A DNA stretch of 64,000 nucleotides, from contig JADKDU010000001.1 in NCBI GenBank assembly GCA_016714495.1, positions 186,001 through 250,000 on the forward strand. The letters are read 5' to 3'. The position numbers and the translations under genes are program-made. The notes under the pieces were generated by a model. It saw only the letters and a program-made list of their open reading frames with translations, made no database searches and was not told where the DNA came from. Positions 29,915 through 38,722 of this stretch are shown here, one piece after another. The stretch is from Hyphomonadaceae bacterium (GTDB lineage Bacteria; Pseudomonadota; Alphaproteobacteria; Caulobacterales; Hyphomonadaceae). Numbering within the stretch: the first letter of the stretch is position 1; each line of letters starts with the position of its first letter.

Positions 29915-31878
29915 CTACTCTTTGTCGACGGCCGGGTCGCGCTTGCGGAGCTTGCCCAGCACCGGCATGGCGGCCTTGAGTTCCTTCTGGTCCAGCGCGC
30001 CGCTCTTGTCGGCGTCGTGGTTGGCAAACACGGGCTTCATCGCCTCATACACACGGCCACGCAATTCGCCTAGTTCGACCTTCTCATCCAAGATTGGCAT
30101 CGAGAGAGCCAAGCACGTTAGTCGCCTTCAGCTGATCAGTTGCATCGGCTTCAGCGCCGACACGCTCATCATTCCACTGATAGAACATCGAAGCGTAGTG
30201 CATTTCTTCCCCATGACTGATCGCCCCAGATCACGCTTTCCTTGGGGTTCGGATTCGCGCCGTTACGGACGGTGTTGTCATACCACCAGGTCGAGACGAT
30301 TTTGGCGCCCGCGGGCACTTTGATCGGCTCGGCGAAATCGTAGTAACGCTGCCAGTTGAAGTCATACCGCGGCAGATTGATCAGGGTCGTCGTCTTGCCA
30401 TTCGCCTCGACCATTTCGACCTTGGCCGCCTGGCCGCGCAGGTGCGAGTGCATCAGCATCGAGAAGAGTGTCGCGTCCTTCGGGAACTTCATGTAGCCGA
30501 CTTCCTTGTGGAATTCGGATTCCGCCGGCACTTCGATGAAGTTATTCGTCACGACGGCGTGGCGCATGATCTTCGTCGGGGCTTTGTCTTTCGGATAGAA
30601 GTACAGGCCGACGCGGGAAACATCGACGCTTTCCTTGCCGAACGGCGTGTAGTGCATCTGGAAGCCGAAGTTGCCGCCCGGAGGCAGCTCGACGCCCCAG
30701 CCATCCGGAACGCTCCAGTCGCCGCCGCCAACGGCGAACTCGCCGTAGCTGTTCGACCATTGCGAGGCTGACGCCGGGCCTTCGAGCGGCTTGCCGGCGA
30801 TGTATCCCATCAGAATGTGATGCACGCCACGACGCTCGCCTGGGATGATGCTCGTCGAGCGCACCCAGTTCGACTCCGTCGTCTTATTGCTGGTGGTCGG
30901 GTACTGATATTCGACCGCGCCGGAAGCGGGGAGCGTGTAGGCCGGGATGCTGATTTCGAGATCCGGCTTACCTTTCGGCCATTCTGGAGCAACCTTGGCC
31001 GCGATAGCCAACGGATCGGCGCCGCCCGTGCGCGGAGCGCCGGCTTCGACCCAGTGAACGATCATCTTGACCTGGTCGCTCGACAGCGACGCGTCATGCT
31101 TGAACTTGCCCACCAGCGGATCGGCATGCCAGGGCGGCATCGTCTTCGTGCGGATGGCTTCGCGGATCATCGGGGCCCAGCCCTTGACCGTCGCATAATC
31201 CTTCATGGCGAAAGGTCCAACGCCACCTTCGGAGTGGCAGGCGACGCATTTGGCCTGGAGAACAGGAGCAATATCGCTTTCGTAAGAGATCTTGGCGTGG
31301 TCGGCGCCGCGTGAGCGCTCCGGGAAGGCGATTGCCGTTCCCGACGCTTTGACTTCCGTGACGGCGACCGATTTGCCGGCTTTGAGATCGGCCAGCGCTT
31401 TGCCAGCGCCTTCGACGGAACCGTGGTAGAGAACCTTCAGCGTCTTGGGCTGAAGAATGAAGGCTTCGCCGGCATAGGTGATGCCGAGCTGCTCACCAGC
31501 CAGCTGCAGGTCGTCGTGCAGCACGGGGAAGGTATAGCCTTGCGACTTGGCTTCGGCGGCGACCTGAGCGCGCGTCGCGCCAAGCGTCGAGTTCACCATC
31601 ATGAACTTGGATTTGGGGTACTGCGCCTGAAGCGCTTCGAGCGCCTTGCCCGCCTTGCGCGAACCGGCATCGCCGTTCATCTGCGAGACGATCACGATCG
31701 AGTCGACGTCGACCAGTCGGCGAAGGCTCTGCGCGAGATTGTTTTGGTCAACAAGACGGAAATCGTCAGCCGCCGTCGCAACCTTGACCGTATCGCCAAC
31801 CCGGTAAGCCATCGCGGAACCCGCAACCGCGCCAGCCAGGGCGACGACGGCTACACCCGCCAAAATCCGCATCCGCAT
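29915..31878 (-). pseudogene. Fused thioredoxin-like / cytochrome c / copper monooxygenase-like / EF-hand protein, two frameshifts
   Basis: ATG 31878, seven bases after GGAGG, gives a signal peptide (MRMRILAGVAVVALAGAVAG). Next is a redoxin-like domain (about 28-180) lacking a CxxC pair. A haem c site CVACH follows near residue 215, then MPPWHAD. A type II copper, ascorbate-dependent monooxygenase-like (PHM-like) region shows ligand-type motifs GVHHILMGY, QMHYTPFGKE and MHSHLRGQAAKVE. After WGDQSW the frame breaks at a C4/G4 run (30209-30212); the next frame reads EEMHYASMFYQWNDERVGAE, and after a second shift at 30090-30091 two EF-hand loops appear, DANLDEKVELGE and DADKSGALDQKE, before the stop. 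Joined length is about 655 residues. It is probably a periplasmic redox enzyme; substrate unknown. The breaks look like homopolymer errors. Confidence 0.75.
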
Positions 31879-32227
31879 AGACAATCCTCCGATTCAACCC
31901 TTGTTTGCCGCATGTAGAGCCAAAGTGCGCATTTTGTCGAGGGCCTCGCTGTCCACTGACGTGAAAGTCATCGTGAGTTGTGGTGGCGCTCGCTCACGAA
32001 ATTCGTGAGCAAAGCAAGCGCTTAGGGTGGGCGACACTGTCAGTCGAACATCGAAGGCGGAGCGCTGCCGCCCCTATTATGACGTGGCGGAATGCCGTCC
32101 GACGCCGGCATCGGCAACATTGGCCGGGAGCATGCTCGGCAAGAGCTGCCGATCCGTTTATCGAAATTACCTAAGTGACTGACAAACAAGCATTTCTATT
32201 GGTTAATTTTCTGGCTCGCTTCTTGCT
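31879..32227. other. Intergenic region between divergent monooxygenase-like and repeat-protein genes
   Basis: About 350 bases that should hold both promoters. It contains one perfect inverted repeat (31992-32010, listed separately). I see no convincing small gene; the short plus-strand frame at 31980 is Arg-rich and lacks a ribosome site. Confidence 0.4.
31992..32010. promoter_or_regulatory. Perfect 9+1+9 inverted repeat, candidate operator
   Basis: GCTCACGAA-A-TTCGTGAGC is perfectly symmetric about 32001. It lies 114 bases upstream of the monooxygenase-like start and about 220-310 bases before the repeat-protein start. The near-perfect symmetry with a one-base centre suits a dimeric repressor. 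No T-run follows, which argues against a terminator. Confidence 0.45.
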
Positions 32228-35200
32228 TTGAGACGCGCGCGTGGGGAAAGCCTCGCGCGTGCAGCGGCCCGTGGCCGCGATGTCGGGAAGGCTGCGCGTC
32301 GAGTGGTCTCTTTCATCACCTCATACAACGCTGCCCAGATCGCAGCGATGTCGCGCGAAACAATCGAGTCGTTGACACGCACGGACATCCTCGCGCTGTC
32401 GACGACGCAGACCCTTGCCCTCACCATCACACAGATCACGGAATTTTCCGGCACGCAGCTTTCGCAACTATCGACCCGCCAGGTCACGGCGCTTTCGCGC
32501 GCCCAGATGGCCGCGCTGTTGCCGAGCCAGATGAGCTTCAGCCCGGCGCAGCTGTTTGCGCTGTCTTCCGCCCAGGTCTCGGCGCTCGACGGGGAAGACC
32601 TTGCCGCGCTCACGACAACGCAGATCCGCGCCCTGGAGGCGACGGATTTTTCGGCGCTATCATCGACCCAGCTGGATGAGCTCACGACGACGCAGATCTC
32701 CGCCCTGACAGTCACGCAGATCCGCGGTCTGACGGCGGCGGGGTTGGGCTCTCTCTCAACCGAGCAGGTTGCCGCCCTCCTTCCCACCCAGATCGCCGGA
32801 CTGACGACGACCCAGGTCAAGGGTTTCACTAGCACCCAGATCGGCAGTCTTGGCGCGCAGCAGGTCGCCGCCCTCACTATGAGCGAGATCGGCGCGATGA
32901 GCGCCAGCCAAGTAAGCGGATTTACCGAAGCGCAGCTCGGCCAGCTCACGGGAACGCAAATTGCCGGGCTCAGCACGAGCGCAATCGGCAATCTTGCGAC
33001 GACCCAGTGGGAAGCGCTGTCAATCACCCAGTTCACAGCGTTCACGGCTGCGCAAGTAAAGGGTCTGAATACGACACAGCTGGCGTCGCTCGACGCCGAT
33101 CATATCTCCGCCCTGCTTCCGGCCGAAGTGGGCGCGCTGACGAGCGCCCAGTTTGCGATACTCGACAGCACGCAGATCGCGCTGCTGACGCCAGCCCAGA
33201 TGAAGAACCTTACGGCGGGCCATATCGCAACGCTCTCTACCGAGGAGATTGCGGCGCTCTCCACGGCGCAGATCGGGGCGCTTACTGGCGTGCATCTGTC
33301 AGCCTTCAACGCCTCTCAGCTCGGCGCGCTCAGCACCGACCAGATGGCCGCGATCACGCCGACGCAGATTACCGGACTCACGGCGACGCAGGTGCGCCAG
33401 CTTGCCGATACCCAGGTCGCAGCGCTGACAGCCACGCAGATCAAGCAACTAACAACCGAAGAGCTTTCTTCGTTCACGGCGACGCAGGCGGCCGTTCTCA
33501 CCACGACGCAACTGACCGCCCTGTCGACGACGCAAATAAAGCTTCTCGGAACGACAAGCATTAGCAGCCTAGGCACGGCTCAGATCCAGTCCCTGTCTAC
33601 GAGCCAGCTTTCCGTCCTGACCGCTGGGCAGATGCAGAGCCTTACCAACACACATATTGACGCGCTTTCGACGACCCAGTGGGGCGCCTTCACCTCGACA
33701 AATCTGGGGGCGCTAACCTCCGATCAACTCGCGGCGCTGAGCACCGACCGCCTGACGTCCCTGAGCACCATCCAGATCAAGGGCATCGCTGTAGGCGCGC
33801 TTTCCGGCGATCAGTTCGCCGCCCTGTCGTCGGACCAGTTCATGGCGCTGACTTCATCCCAGATCCGCGCGATCCCCGTCAGCGAGATCGAAAACCTCAC
33901 CACAACTCAGATCGGCCTGTTGCGCACCACGCAGGTAACGGCGTTGACGTCCACGCAGATCGCCGCGCTCAGCGAGTCGCAGATCGTCTCGCTGTCCGCC
34001 TCGCAGTTTGGCGCGCTCGGCACTGTACAGGTGGCGGGGTTTTCCCAGACGCAGATCGCGGCGCTGTCTTCCAGCCAAATCACGGGAATCGCCACCACGC
34101 AGATTGCGGCGCTGGGTTCGACGCAGATCGTCGGCCTGACGGGCGATCAGCTCGCTGCCCTCACCACCACACAGATCAAATCGCTGACGGGCGCGGGCCT
34201 CGCGGCGTTGACCAACGACCAGATCGCCGCCATTACGACGACGCAATTCGGCGCGCTGACAAGTACGCAGGTGCGGGCTCTGTCGACTGACCAGCTGACG
34301 GCGCTGTCTGATGATCAGATTGCGAGCCTATCGGCCACCCAGATCGCAGGCCTGAGCGTCGCGGCGATATCCGGCCTTGAGGCGCGGGACATCCTCAACT
34401 TCAACACCACGCAGCTTGCCGCCTTCACCGCCACCCAACTTGGCGGCTTCGGTGAAACGCAGCTCGCCGCGCTCTCCGAAACACAGATTGGCGCGCTGAC
34501 CACCACGCAGATCAAGGGACTGACCTCGACCGAGATCGGCCTCCTCGCCGTCACACAGATCTCGGCTTTCAAGACGACACAGTTGAGCGTGCTGACCGCC
34601 GCGCAAGCGAGCGGGTTCACCGGTGACCAGATTTCCGCCTTGGGGACGACTGAGCTAGCTGCTCTGAGCTCGACCGCTGTCGCCGGCCTCACGGCTGAAC
34701 ATATGAGCGCGCTCGGCGCCGAAGCGTTGGCCGATCTCACGACGACACAACTCAAGAGCCTGAGTGCCACGGCCCTGGGCGGACTGTCGAGCGAACAGGC
34801 GGCCGAGCTGGCGACGACGCAGCTCGCGGTTCTTACCGCCAGTCAAATGCGCGCGCTGTCTGTCGAAGCGCTGGATGGACTTTCTTCCGAACAGCTTGGC
34901 GCACTTACCTCCGCCCAGCTCGGCGCCATTTCCGTCACAGGGCTGTCGGCGTTTAATGAGACGGATATTGCAGGCCTGACGCGCACGCAGATCATGGGCA
35001 TGGCGACGGCGCAGCTGGCGGCGCTGAGCGAAGCGCAGTTTGGCGCTTTCTCGACGGGTCAGCTGGCGGTTCTGAACACGACGCAGATGCGGGCGCTGGG
35101 ACCGAGCGCCATTTCAGCGCTGAACGCCACACAGATCGCGGGCCTGTCGACGCTTCAGATCGGCGCGCTTGGCGCCACTCAGGTCCAGAACCTCTCGAAC

Positions 35201-37639
35201 AGCCAACTCGAAGCGCTGAGCAATACGCAGTTCGCCGCGCTGAGTTCCGCCGCGTTTGCCGGTCTCGCGCCAGAGCAACTGAGCGACCTTTCCCCCACCC
35301 GCATCAGCGCGCTTAACACGACGCAAATCAAGGGCCTTGCGGCGACCGTGGTTTCGGCGCTGACCAACGACCAGATCTCGGCTCTCGCCACCACTCAGAT
35401 TGCCGCCTTCACGATCTCTCAGGTCAAAGGTCTTACAGCTGATCAGGTGAACGCCATGACGGCGGATCAGGTCAGCCGGCTATCCTTGGCGCAGATCGCA
35501 AGCCTCACCGCCGCCGCTGCACACGGGCTGGAGGTGGAGGATATCCAGAATCTTGGGAGGTCTCGCCTCGCTGGCCTCTCCTTCTCGCAGATTGCGGCTC
35601 TCGGCGAGACACATCTTGCGGCGTTCAGCACGACACAGCTTGCTAGCCTGAGCGTCACCCAAGTTCAGGCGCTTAACGAGACGCAGATCGAAGCGTTGAG
35701 CACTACGCAGTTTGCGGCTCTCAAGCCTTCCCAGATCGGCGCATTGTCGACAACGGCGATCGGGGGCATCACCGCGACGCGGGTTGCCTCCCTGAGCACG
35801 TCGCAGCTTAGCGCTCTGGCGGCGACACAATTTTCAGCGCTTTCGGAAACGCAGGCTGGCGCGTTCACGGAAACCCAGGTGGCCTCCCTTGGCGCGACGC
35901 TGCTGGCGCGCTTCTCCAGCACGGCTATCTCGGCGCTGGGCGCCAGCGCGATATCGGGCTTCACGACAACGCAGATGAAAGGCCTAACCGCGCTTCAGCT
36001 GTCTGGCTTCAGCGCCAGCCAGCTTCAGGCGCTGACGACAACGCAGATCCAGGCGCTGGCGACTGCGGCGCTAAACGGCTTCGCCTCGACGCATGTAGCG
36101 AGCCTTAGCCTCACGCAATTGGCCGCGCTGTCGAACCAGGACATCGCGGCGCTTTCCAGCAGCGGCGCGGCAGGCCTGACATCGACGCAGATCAGCGCTC
36201 TCTCAATGAGCCAGCTTGCATCGTTGAACATGACTCAGGTCGGCTCGCTTTCGACGACCGCGCTTGCGGGACTGTCGCTCGGCCAGATGCTTGCACTGTC
36301 GTCGACGCAGATGGGCGGCTTCAACGCAACACAAGTCGGCGCGCTTGACGCTAATCATCTCGGCCTTCTCAACACAACCCAGTTACGTGCTCTTTCAGCG
36401 GACGGCGTCGCCGGCCTCAAGGCTGCAAACATCGACTATTTCAATTCGACCCAGCTTCAGGCCTTGCGCACAACGCAAATCGCAGCGTTGTCCGCCACCG
36501 CTATTCAAAGCCTGGATGCGACCGAGATCAGCTCCCTCACCTCTTCGCAATTCATGGGCCTGACGCCAACCCAGATCAACGCGTTCACGTCCACCCAAAT
36601 AGCCAACCTGACGACGCAACAGTTCAACGCGCTGAGTACGGCACAGGTTTCCGGCCTCGCCGAAACCCAGCTCGCCAGCCTGACAGCGACAATGCTGGGC
36701 TCTCTGCCATCGACGAAAATCGGCGCGCTATCGACGTCGGCGCTGCGCGGGCTCACTGCCAGCCAGGCGGCGGCGCTCTCAACCACGCAATTCACCGCGC
36801 TCGGCGCCAGCAAGATCGCGGCGATGTCGTCAAGCGCGGTCGCGGCCCTCTCCACCACCGCGCTGGCGACGTTGACAACGACGCAACTGTCGTCGGCGGA
36901 TTTCGCCGCAGCATGGGCCTCGGCGCTGACAGCGACACAGATTGCAAGCTTCACGACCACACAGATTGGCGCGATGTCGTCCACGCTGATCAACGGCTTC
37001 ACGGCTGATCAGGTCACGGAGCTGAGCACGTCCGGATTTGCGGCCCTGACGGCGTCGCAGATCGGCGCCTTCAACACGTCGGCGATCACAGGTCTGACGA
37101 CAACGCAGATCGACCAGATGACCCACACACAACTGGGCGGGCTCAAAGCTACGCAGATCGGCTCGCTGACGACCACCGACATTGGCCATCTCGAAGCCGA
37201 CGACATCGCTGCGATGACGATTACACAGCTCGCGGGCCTGGTGCGCGTGCAGCTGCGTTCACTGACCGACACGCAAGTGACGGCGTTCACGCCAACACAG
37301 ATTGCGGCATTCTCCGGCGAACAGATCGCGAGCCTGTCGTCCACCCGACTGGCCGCCTTTACGCCCGCGCAGTTGGCGACGCTAAACGCCGCCCAGGTTG
37401 GCTCATTGACCTCGGCGCAGCTCAACAACCTGCCGACATGGATCGGTTCGTTTACGCCCGGCCAGCTGAGCGGGCTTACATCGACGCAGATCTCTGGTCT
37501 GACAACCACCGCGATCGGCGCCCTCAGCGTCGACCAGATCGATGCGCTCGCTCCAACCCAGATCGCCGGCTTCACGCCTGATCAGGTCGCCAGCCTGACC
37601 GCTGAACAGCAGGCCGCCCTGCTCCGCGCGATCAGCTAG
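32228..37639 (+). CDS. Giant octapeptide-repeat protein of unknown function
   Basis: About 1,800 residues, of which nearly all from residue 33 to the stop are head-to-tail copies of one eight-residue unit, roughly 220 copies. The consensus is L-[ST]-x-x-Q-[ILV]-x-[AGS]; typical units are LTTTQIAA, LSTTQISA, FTPTQIAA. Phe, Ile or Met can replace the leading Leu, Glu/His/Asp occasionally replace Gln, and Pro is tolerated at position three. Ser/Thr followed by x-x-Gln/Glu resembles a helix N-cap, so a solenoid of very short helices is my guess. I saw no cysteine and few charged residues. No catalytic domain, signal peptide, membrane helix or terminal anchor is evident. The start is unsure: TTG 32228 (Arg-rich lead, no ribosome site), GTG 32303 (GGGAAGG 11 bases upstream) or ATG 32348. 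The DNA repeats every 24 bases but individual units differ, so the pattern is old and maintained. It ends one base from the LysR stop. Confidence 0.85.
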   Translation: MRRARGESLARAAARGRDVGKAARRVVSFITSYNAAQIAAMSRETIESLTRTDILALSTTQTLALTITQITEFSGTQLSQLSTRQVTALSRAQMAALLPSQMSFSPAQLFALSSAQVSALDGEDLAALTTTQIRALEATDFSALSSTQLDELTTTQISALTVTQIRGLTAAGLGSLSTEQVAALLPTQIAGLTTTQVKGFTSTQIGSLGAQQVAALTMSEIGAMSASQVSGFTEAQLGQLTGTQIAGLSTSAIGNLATTQWEALSITQFTAFTAAQVKGLNTTQLASLDADHISALLPAEVGALTSAQFAILDSTQIALLTPAQMKNLTAGHIATLSTEEIAALSTAQIGALTGVHLSAFNASQLGALSTDQMAAITPTQITGLTATQVRQLADTQVAALTATQIKQLTTEELSSFTATQAAVLTTTQLTALSTTQIKLLGTTSISSLGTAQIQSLSTSQLSVLTAGQMQSLTNTHIDALSTTQWGAFTSTNLGALTSDQLAALSTDRLTSLSTIQIKGIAVGALSGDQFAALSSDQFMALTSSQIRAIPVSEIENLTTTQIGLLRTTQVTALTSTQIAALSESQIVSLSASQFGALGTVQVAGFSQTQIAALSSSQITGIATTQIAALGSTQIVGLTGDQLAALTTTQIKSLTGAGLAALTNDQIAAITTTQFGALTSTQVRALSTDQLTALSDDQIASLSATQIAGLSVAAISGLEARDILNFNTTQLAAFTATQLGGFGETQLAALSETQIGALTTTQIKGLTSTEIGLLAVTQISAFKTTQLSVLTAAQASGFTGDQISALGTTELAALSSTAVAGLTAEHMSALGAEALADLTTTQLKSLSATALGGLSSEQAAELATTQLAVLTASQMRALSVEALDGLSSEQLGALTSAQLGAISVTGLSAFNETDIAGLTRTQIMGMATAQLAALSEAQFGAFSTGQLAVLNTTQMRALGPSAISALNATQIAGLSTLQIGALGATQVQNLSNSQLEALSNTQFAALSSAAFAGLAPEQLSDLSPTRISALNTTQIKGLAATVVSALTNDQISALATTQIAAFTISQVKGLTADQVNAMTADQVSRLSLAQIASLTAAAAHGLEVEDIQNLGRSRLAGLSFSQIAALGETHLAAFSTTQLASLSVTQVQALNETQIEALSTTQFAALKPSQIGALSTTAIGGITATRVASLSTSQLSALAATQFSALSETQAGAFTETQVASLGATLLARFSSTAISALGASAISGFTTTQMKGLTALQLSGFSASQLQALTTTQIQALATAALNGFASTHVASLSLTQLAALSNQDIAALSSSGAAGLTSTQISALSMSQLASLNMTQVGSLSTTALAGLSLGQMLALSSTQMGGFNATQVGALDANHLGLLNTTQLRALSADGVAGLKAANIDYFNSTQLQALRTTQIAALSATAIQSLDATEISSLTSSQFMGLTPTQINAFTSTQIANLTTQQFNALSTAQVSGLAETQLASLTATMLGSLPSTKIGALSTSALRGLTASQAAALSTTQFTALGASKIAAMSSSAVAALSTTALATLTTTQLSSADFAAAWASALTATQIASFTTTQIGAMSSTLINGFTADQVTELSTSGFAALTASQIGAFNTSAITGLTTTQIDQMTHTQLGGLKATQIGSLTTTDIGHLEADDIAAMTITQLAGLVRVQLRSLTDTQVTAFTPTQIAAFSGEQIASLSSTRLAAFTPAQLATLNAAQVGSLTSAQLNNLPTWIGSFTPGQLSGLTSTQISGLTTTAIGALSVDQIDALAPTQIAGFTPDQVASLTAEQQAALLRAIS

Positions 37640-37640
37640 T

Positions 37641-38618
37641 TCAGGCAACGGAGCGGGCGCTGCGGTTTGAATCTACCAGGATCGAGAGTAGCCAGCTGAA
37701 ACCCGGCTCCCTTTCGCGGCTGGAGTGGAAGATTACACCGAGCTCGATCGCGGGAGTCGGATGGGGCGGCTCCAGGATCTGAATCTTGTCCGTCGGGAAG
37801 GAGCGCGCCAGCCCGTTCAGGGTAAGCGAGACATGATCCGATTGAGCAACGGTCGCGATCGCGTGCATCGGATCGGACAGAATAACGGCTGCACCCAGCC
37901 CACGCTTGCGCCTTTGTCCTGCAACAGCCGCGCGCGTCGCATCGCCCAGCTGGCGGCTTTCGTCGAAGAAGCGCCGAAGTTCGGGATAGCCCGTCGCGAG
38001 GACCCGATTGAACTTCTCGATGATGACGTGACCGACTTCCGAGAGCATTTCCATGGTCAAAGGATTGCGCACGATCGGATGGCCCTTGCGCGCAATCCAG
38101 ACCATGCGGTCAGTTGCGATTGGCCGCCAATCCAGTTCGCCCGTGACATTGCTCGACACACCGATGAGCATGTCGAGGCGCCCATGCTCTACATCTTCTG
38201 ATGCATGATCTTCCGGGCGCCGCATCCGAAGACGTATGCCCGGCGCTATTTTCGAAAGACGATCGATAATCGGTGGCAGCAGGACAAGTGCAGCATAGGC
38301 GCCCGCGCCAATCACGAACTCCGCCTCGGCCGTCATCGGGTCGAACTCTTCCCGGTTCAACGCGTGACGAAGCTGGTCGAGAGAAGGCGTGACTCTGCGC
38401 CCGACTTCAATGGCGTACTGCGTCGGCGTTAGCCCGCCTCCCCTGCGTTCGAACAGCGGGTCGCCCAGCGCCGTCCTCAGACGGCCAAGCGCATGGCTGA
38501 CAGCGGAGGGCGTCAGCGCCAGCTCTTCGGCTGCACGCGATACGCTGCGATGCTCAAGGAGGGCGAGTAGAACCCTGAAAAGATTGAGGTCTAGATTTTT
38601 GAACTGAACAGAATTCAT
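37641..38618 (-). CDS. LysR-family transcriptional regulator
   Basis: About 325 residues from ATG 38618 (MNSVQFKNLDLNLFRVLLAL). The winged helix-turn-helix is canonical (RSVSRAAEELALTPSAVSHA then LGDPLFERRGGGLTPTQYA). The remainder is the periplasmic-binding-protein-like effector domain (PGIRLRMRRPEDH, DMLIGVSSNVTGEL). The gene is divergent from an EmrA-EmrB-NodT efflux operon across 104 bases that contain three palindromes, so it most likely controls that operon and itself in response to an exported compound. Its stop lies one base from the stop of the convergent repeat-protein gene. Confidence 0.9.
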   Translation of the reverse strand: MNSVQFKNLDLNLFRVLLALLEHRSVSRAAEELALTPSAVSHALGRLRTALGDPLFERRGGGLTPTQYAIEVGRRVTPSLDQLRHALNREEFDPMTAEAEFVIGAGAYAALVLLPPIIDRLSKIAPGIRLRMRRPEDHASEDVEHGRLDMLIGVSSNVTGELDWRPIATDRMVWIARKGHPIVRNPLTMEMLSEVGHVIIEKFNRVLATGYPELRRFFDESRQLGDATRAAVAGQRRKRGLGAAVILSDPMHAIATVAQSDHVSLTLNGLARSFPTDKIQILEPPHPTPAIELGVIFHSSREREPGFSWLLSILVDSNRSARSVA

Positions 38619-38630
38619 GTTGCACCTGCA

Positions 38631-38678
38631 CAAATATCATTTGGCTCAAAGCAGATGTCAACCTATTTGAGTGCAAAT
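38631..38678. promoter_or_regulatory. Candidate LysR operator: three short inverted repeats
   Basis: The divergent promoter region holds CAAAT-ATC-ATTTG (38631-38643), TTTG-GCT-CAAA (38640-38650, sharing an arm with the first) and ATTTG-AGTG-CAAAT (38665-38678). All use the same half-site family (ATTTG/CAAAT). LysR proteins usually bind an upstream recognition site and a second activation site, which fits an arrangement of related palindromes between the regulator and its target operon. Confidence 0.6.
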
Positions 38679-38722
38679 GGGACGACGCGGCGGCAGCCGC
38701 CGAACCGATTTCACAACGAGGC

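Noticed and set aside
32203..37575. Many long minus-strand and alternate-frame open reading frames across the repeat gene
   Set aside because: They mirror the 24-base repeat of the plus-strand gene, which keeps stops out of other frames. They lack starts with ribosome sites and resemble only each other.
32228..37639. Repeat region as a CRISPR array or satellite
   Set aside because: The 24-base units are continuous, in frame and variable, with no spacers and an open reading frame throughout.
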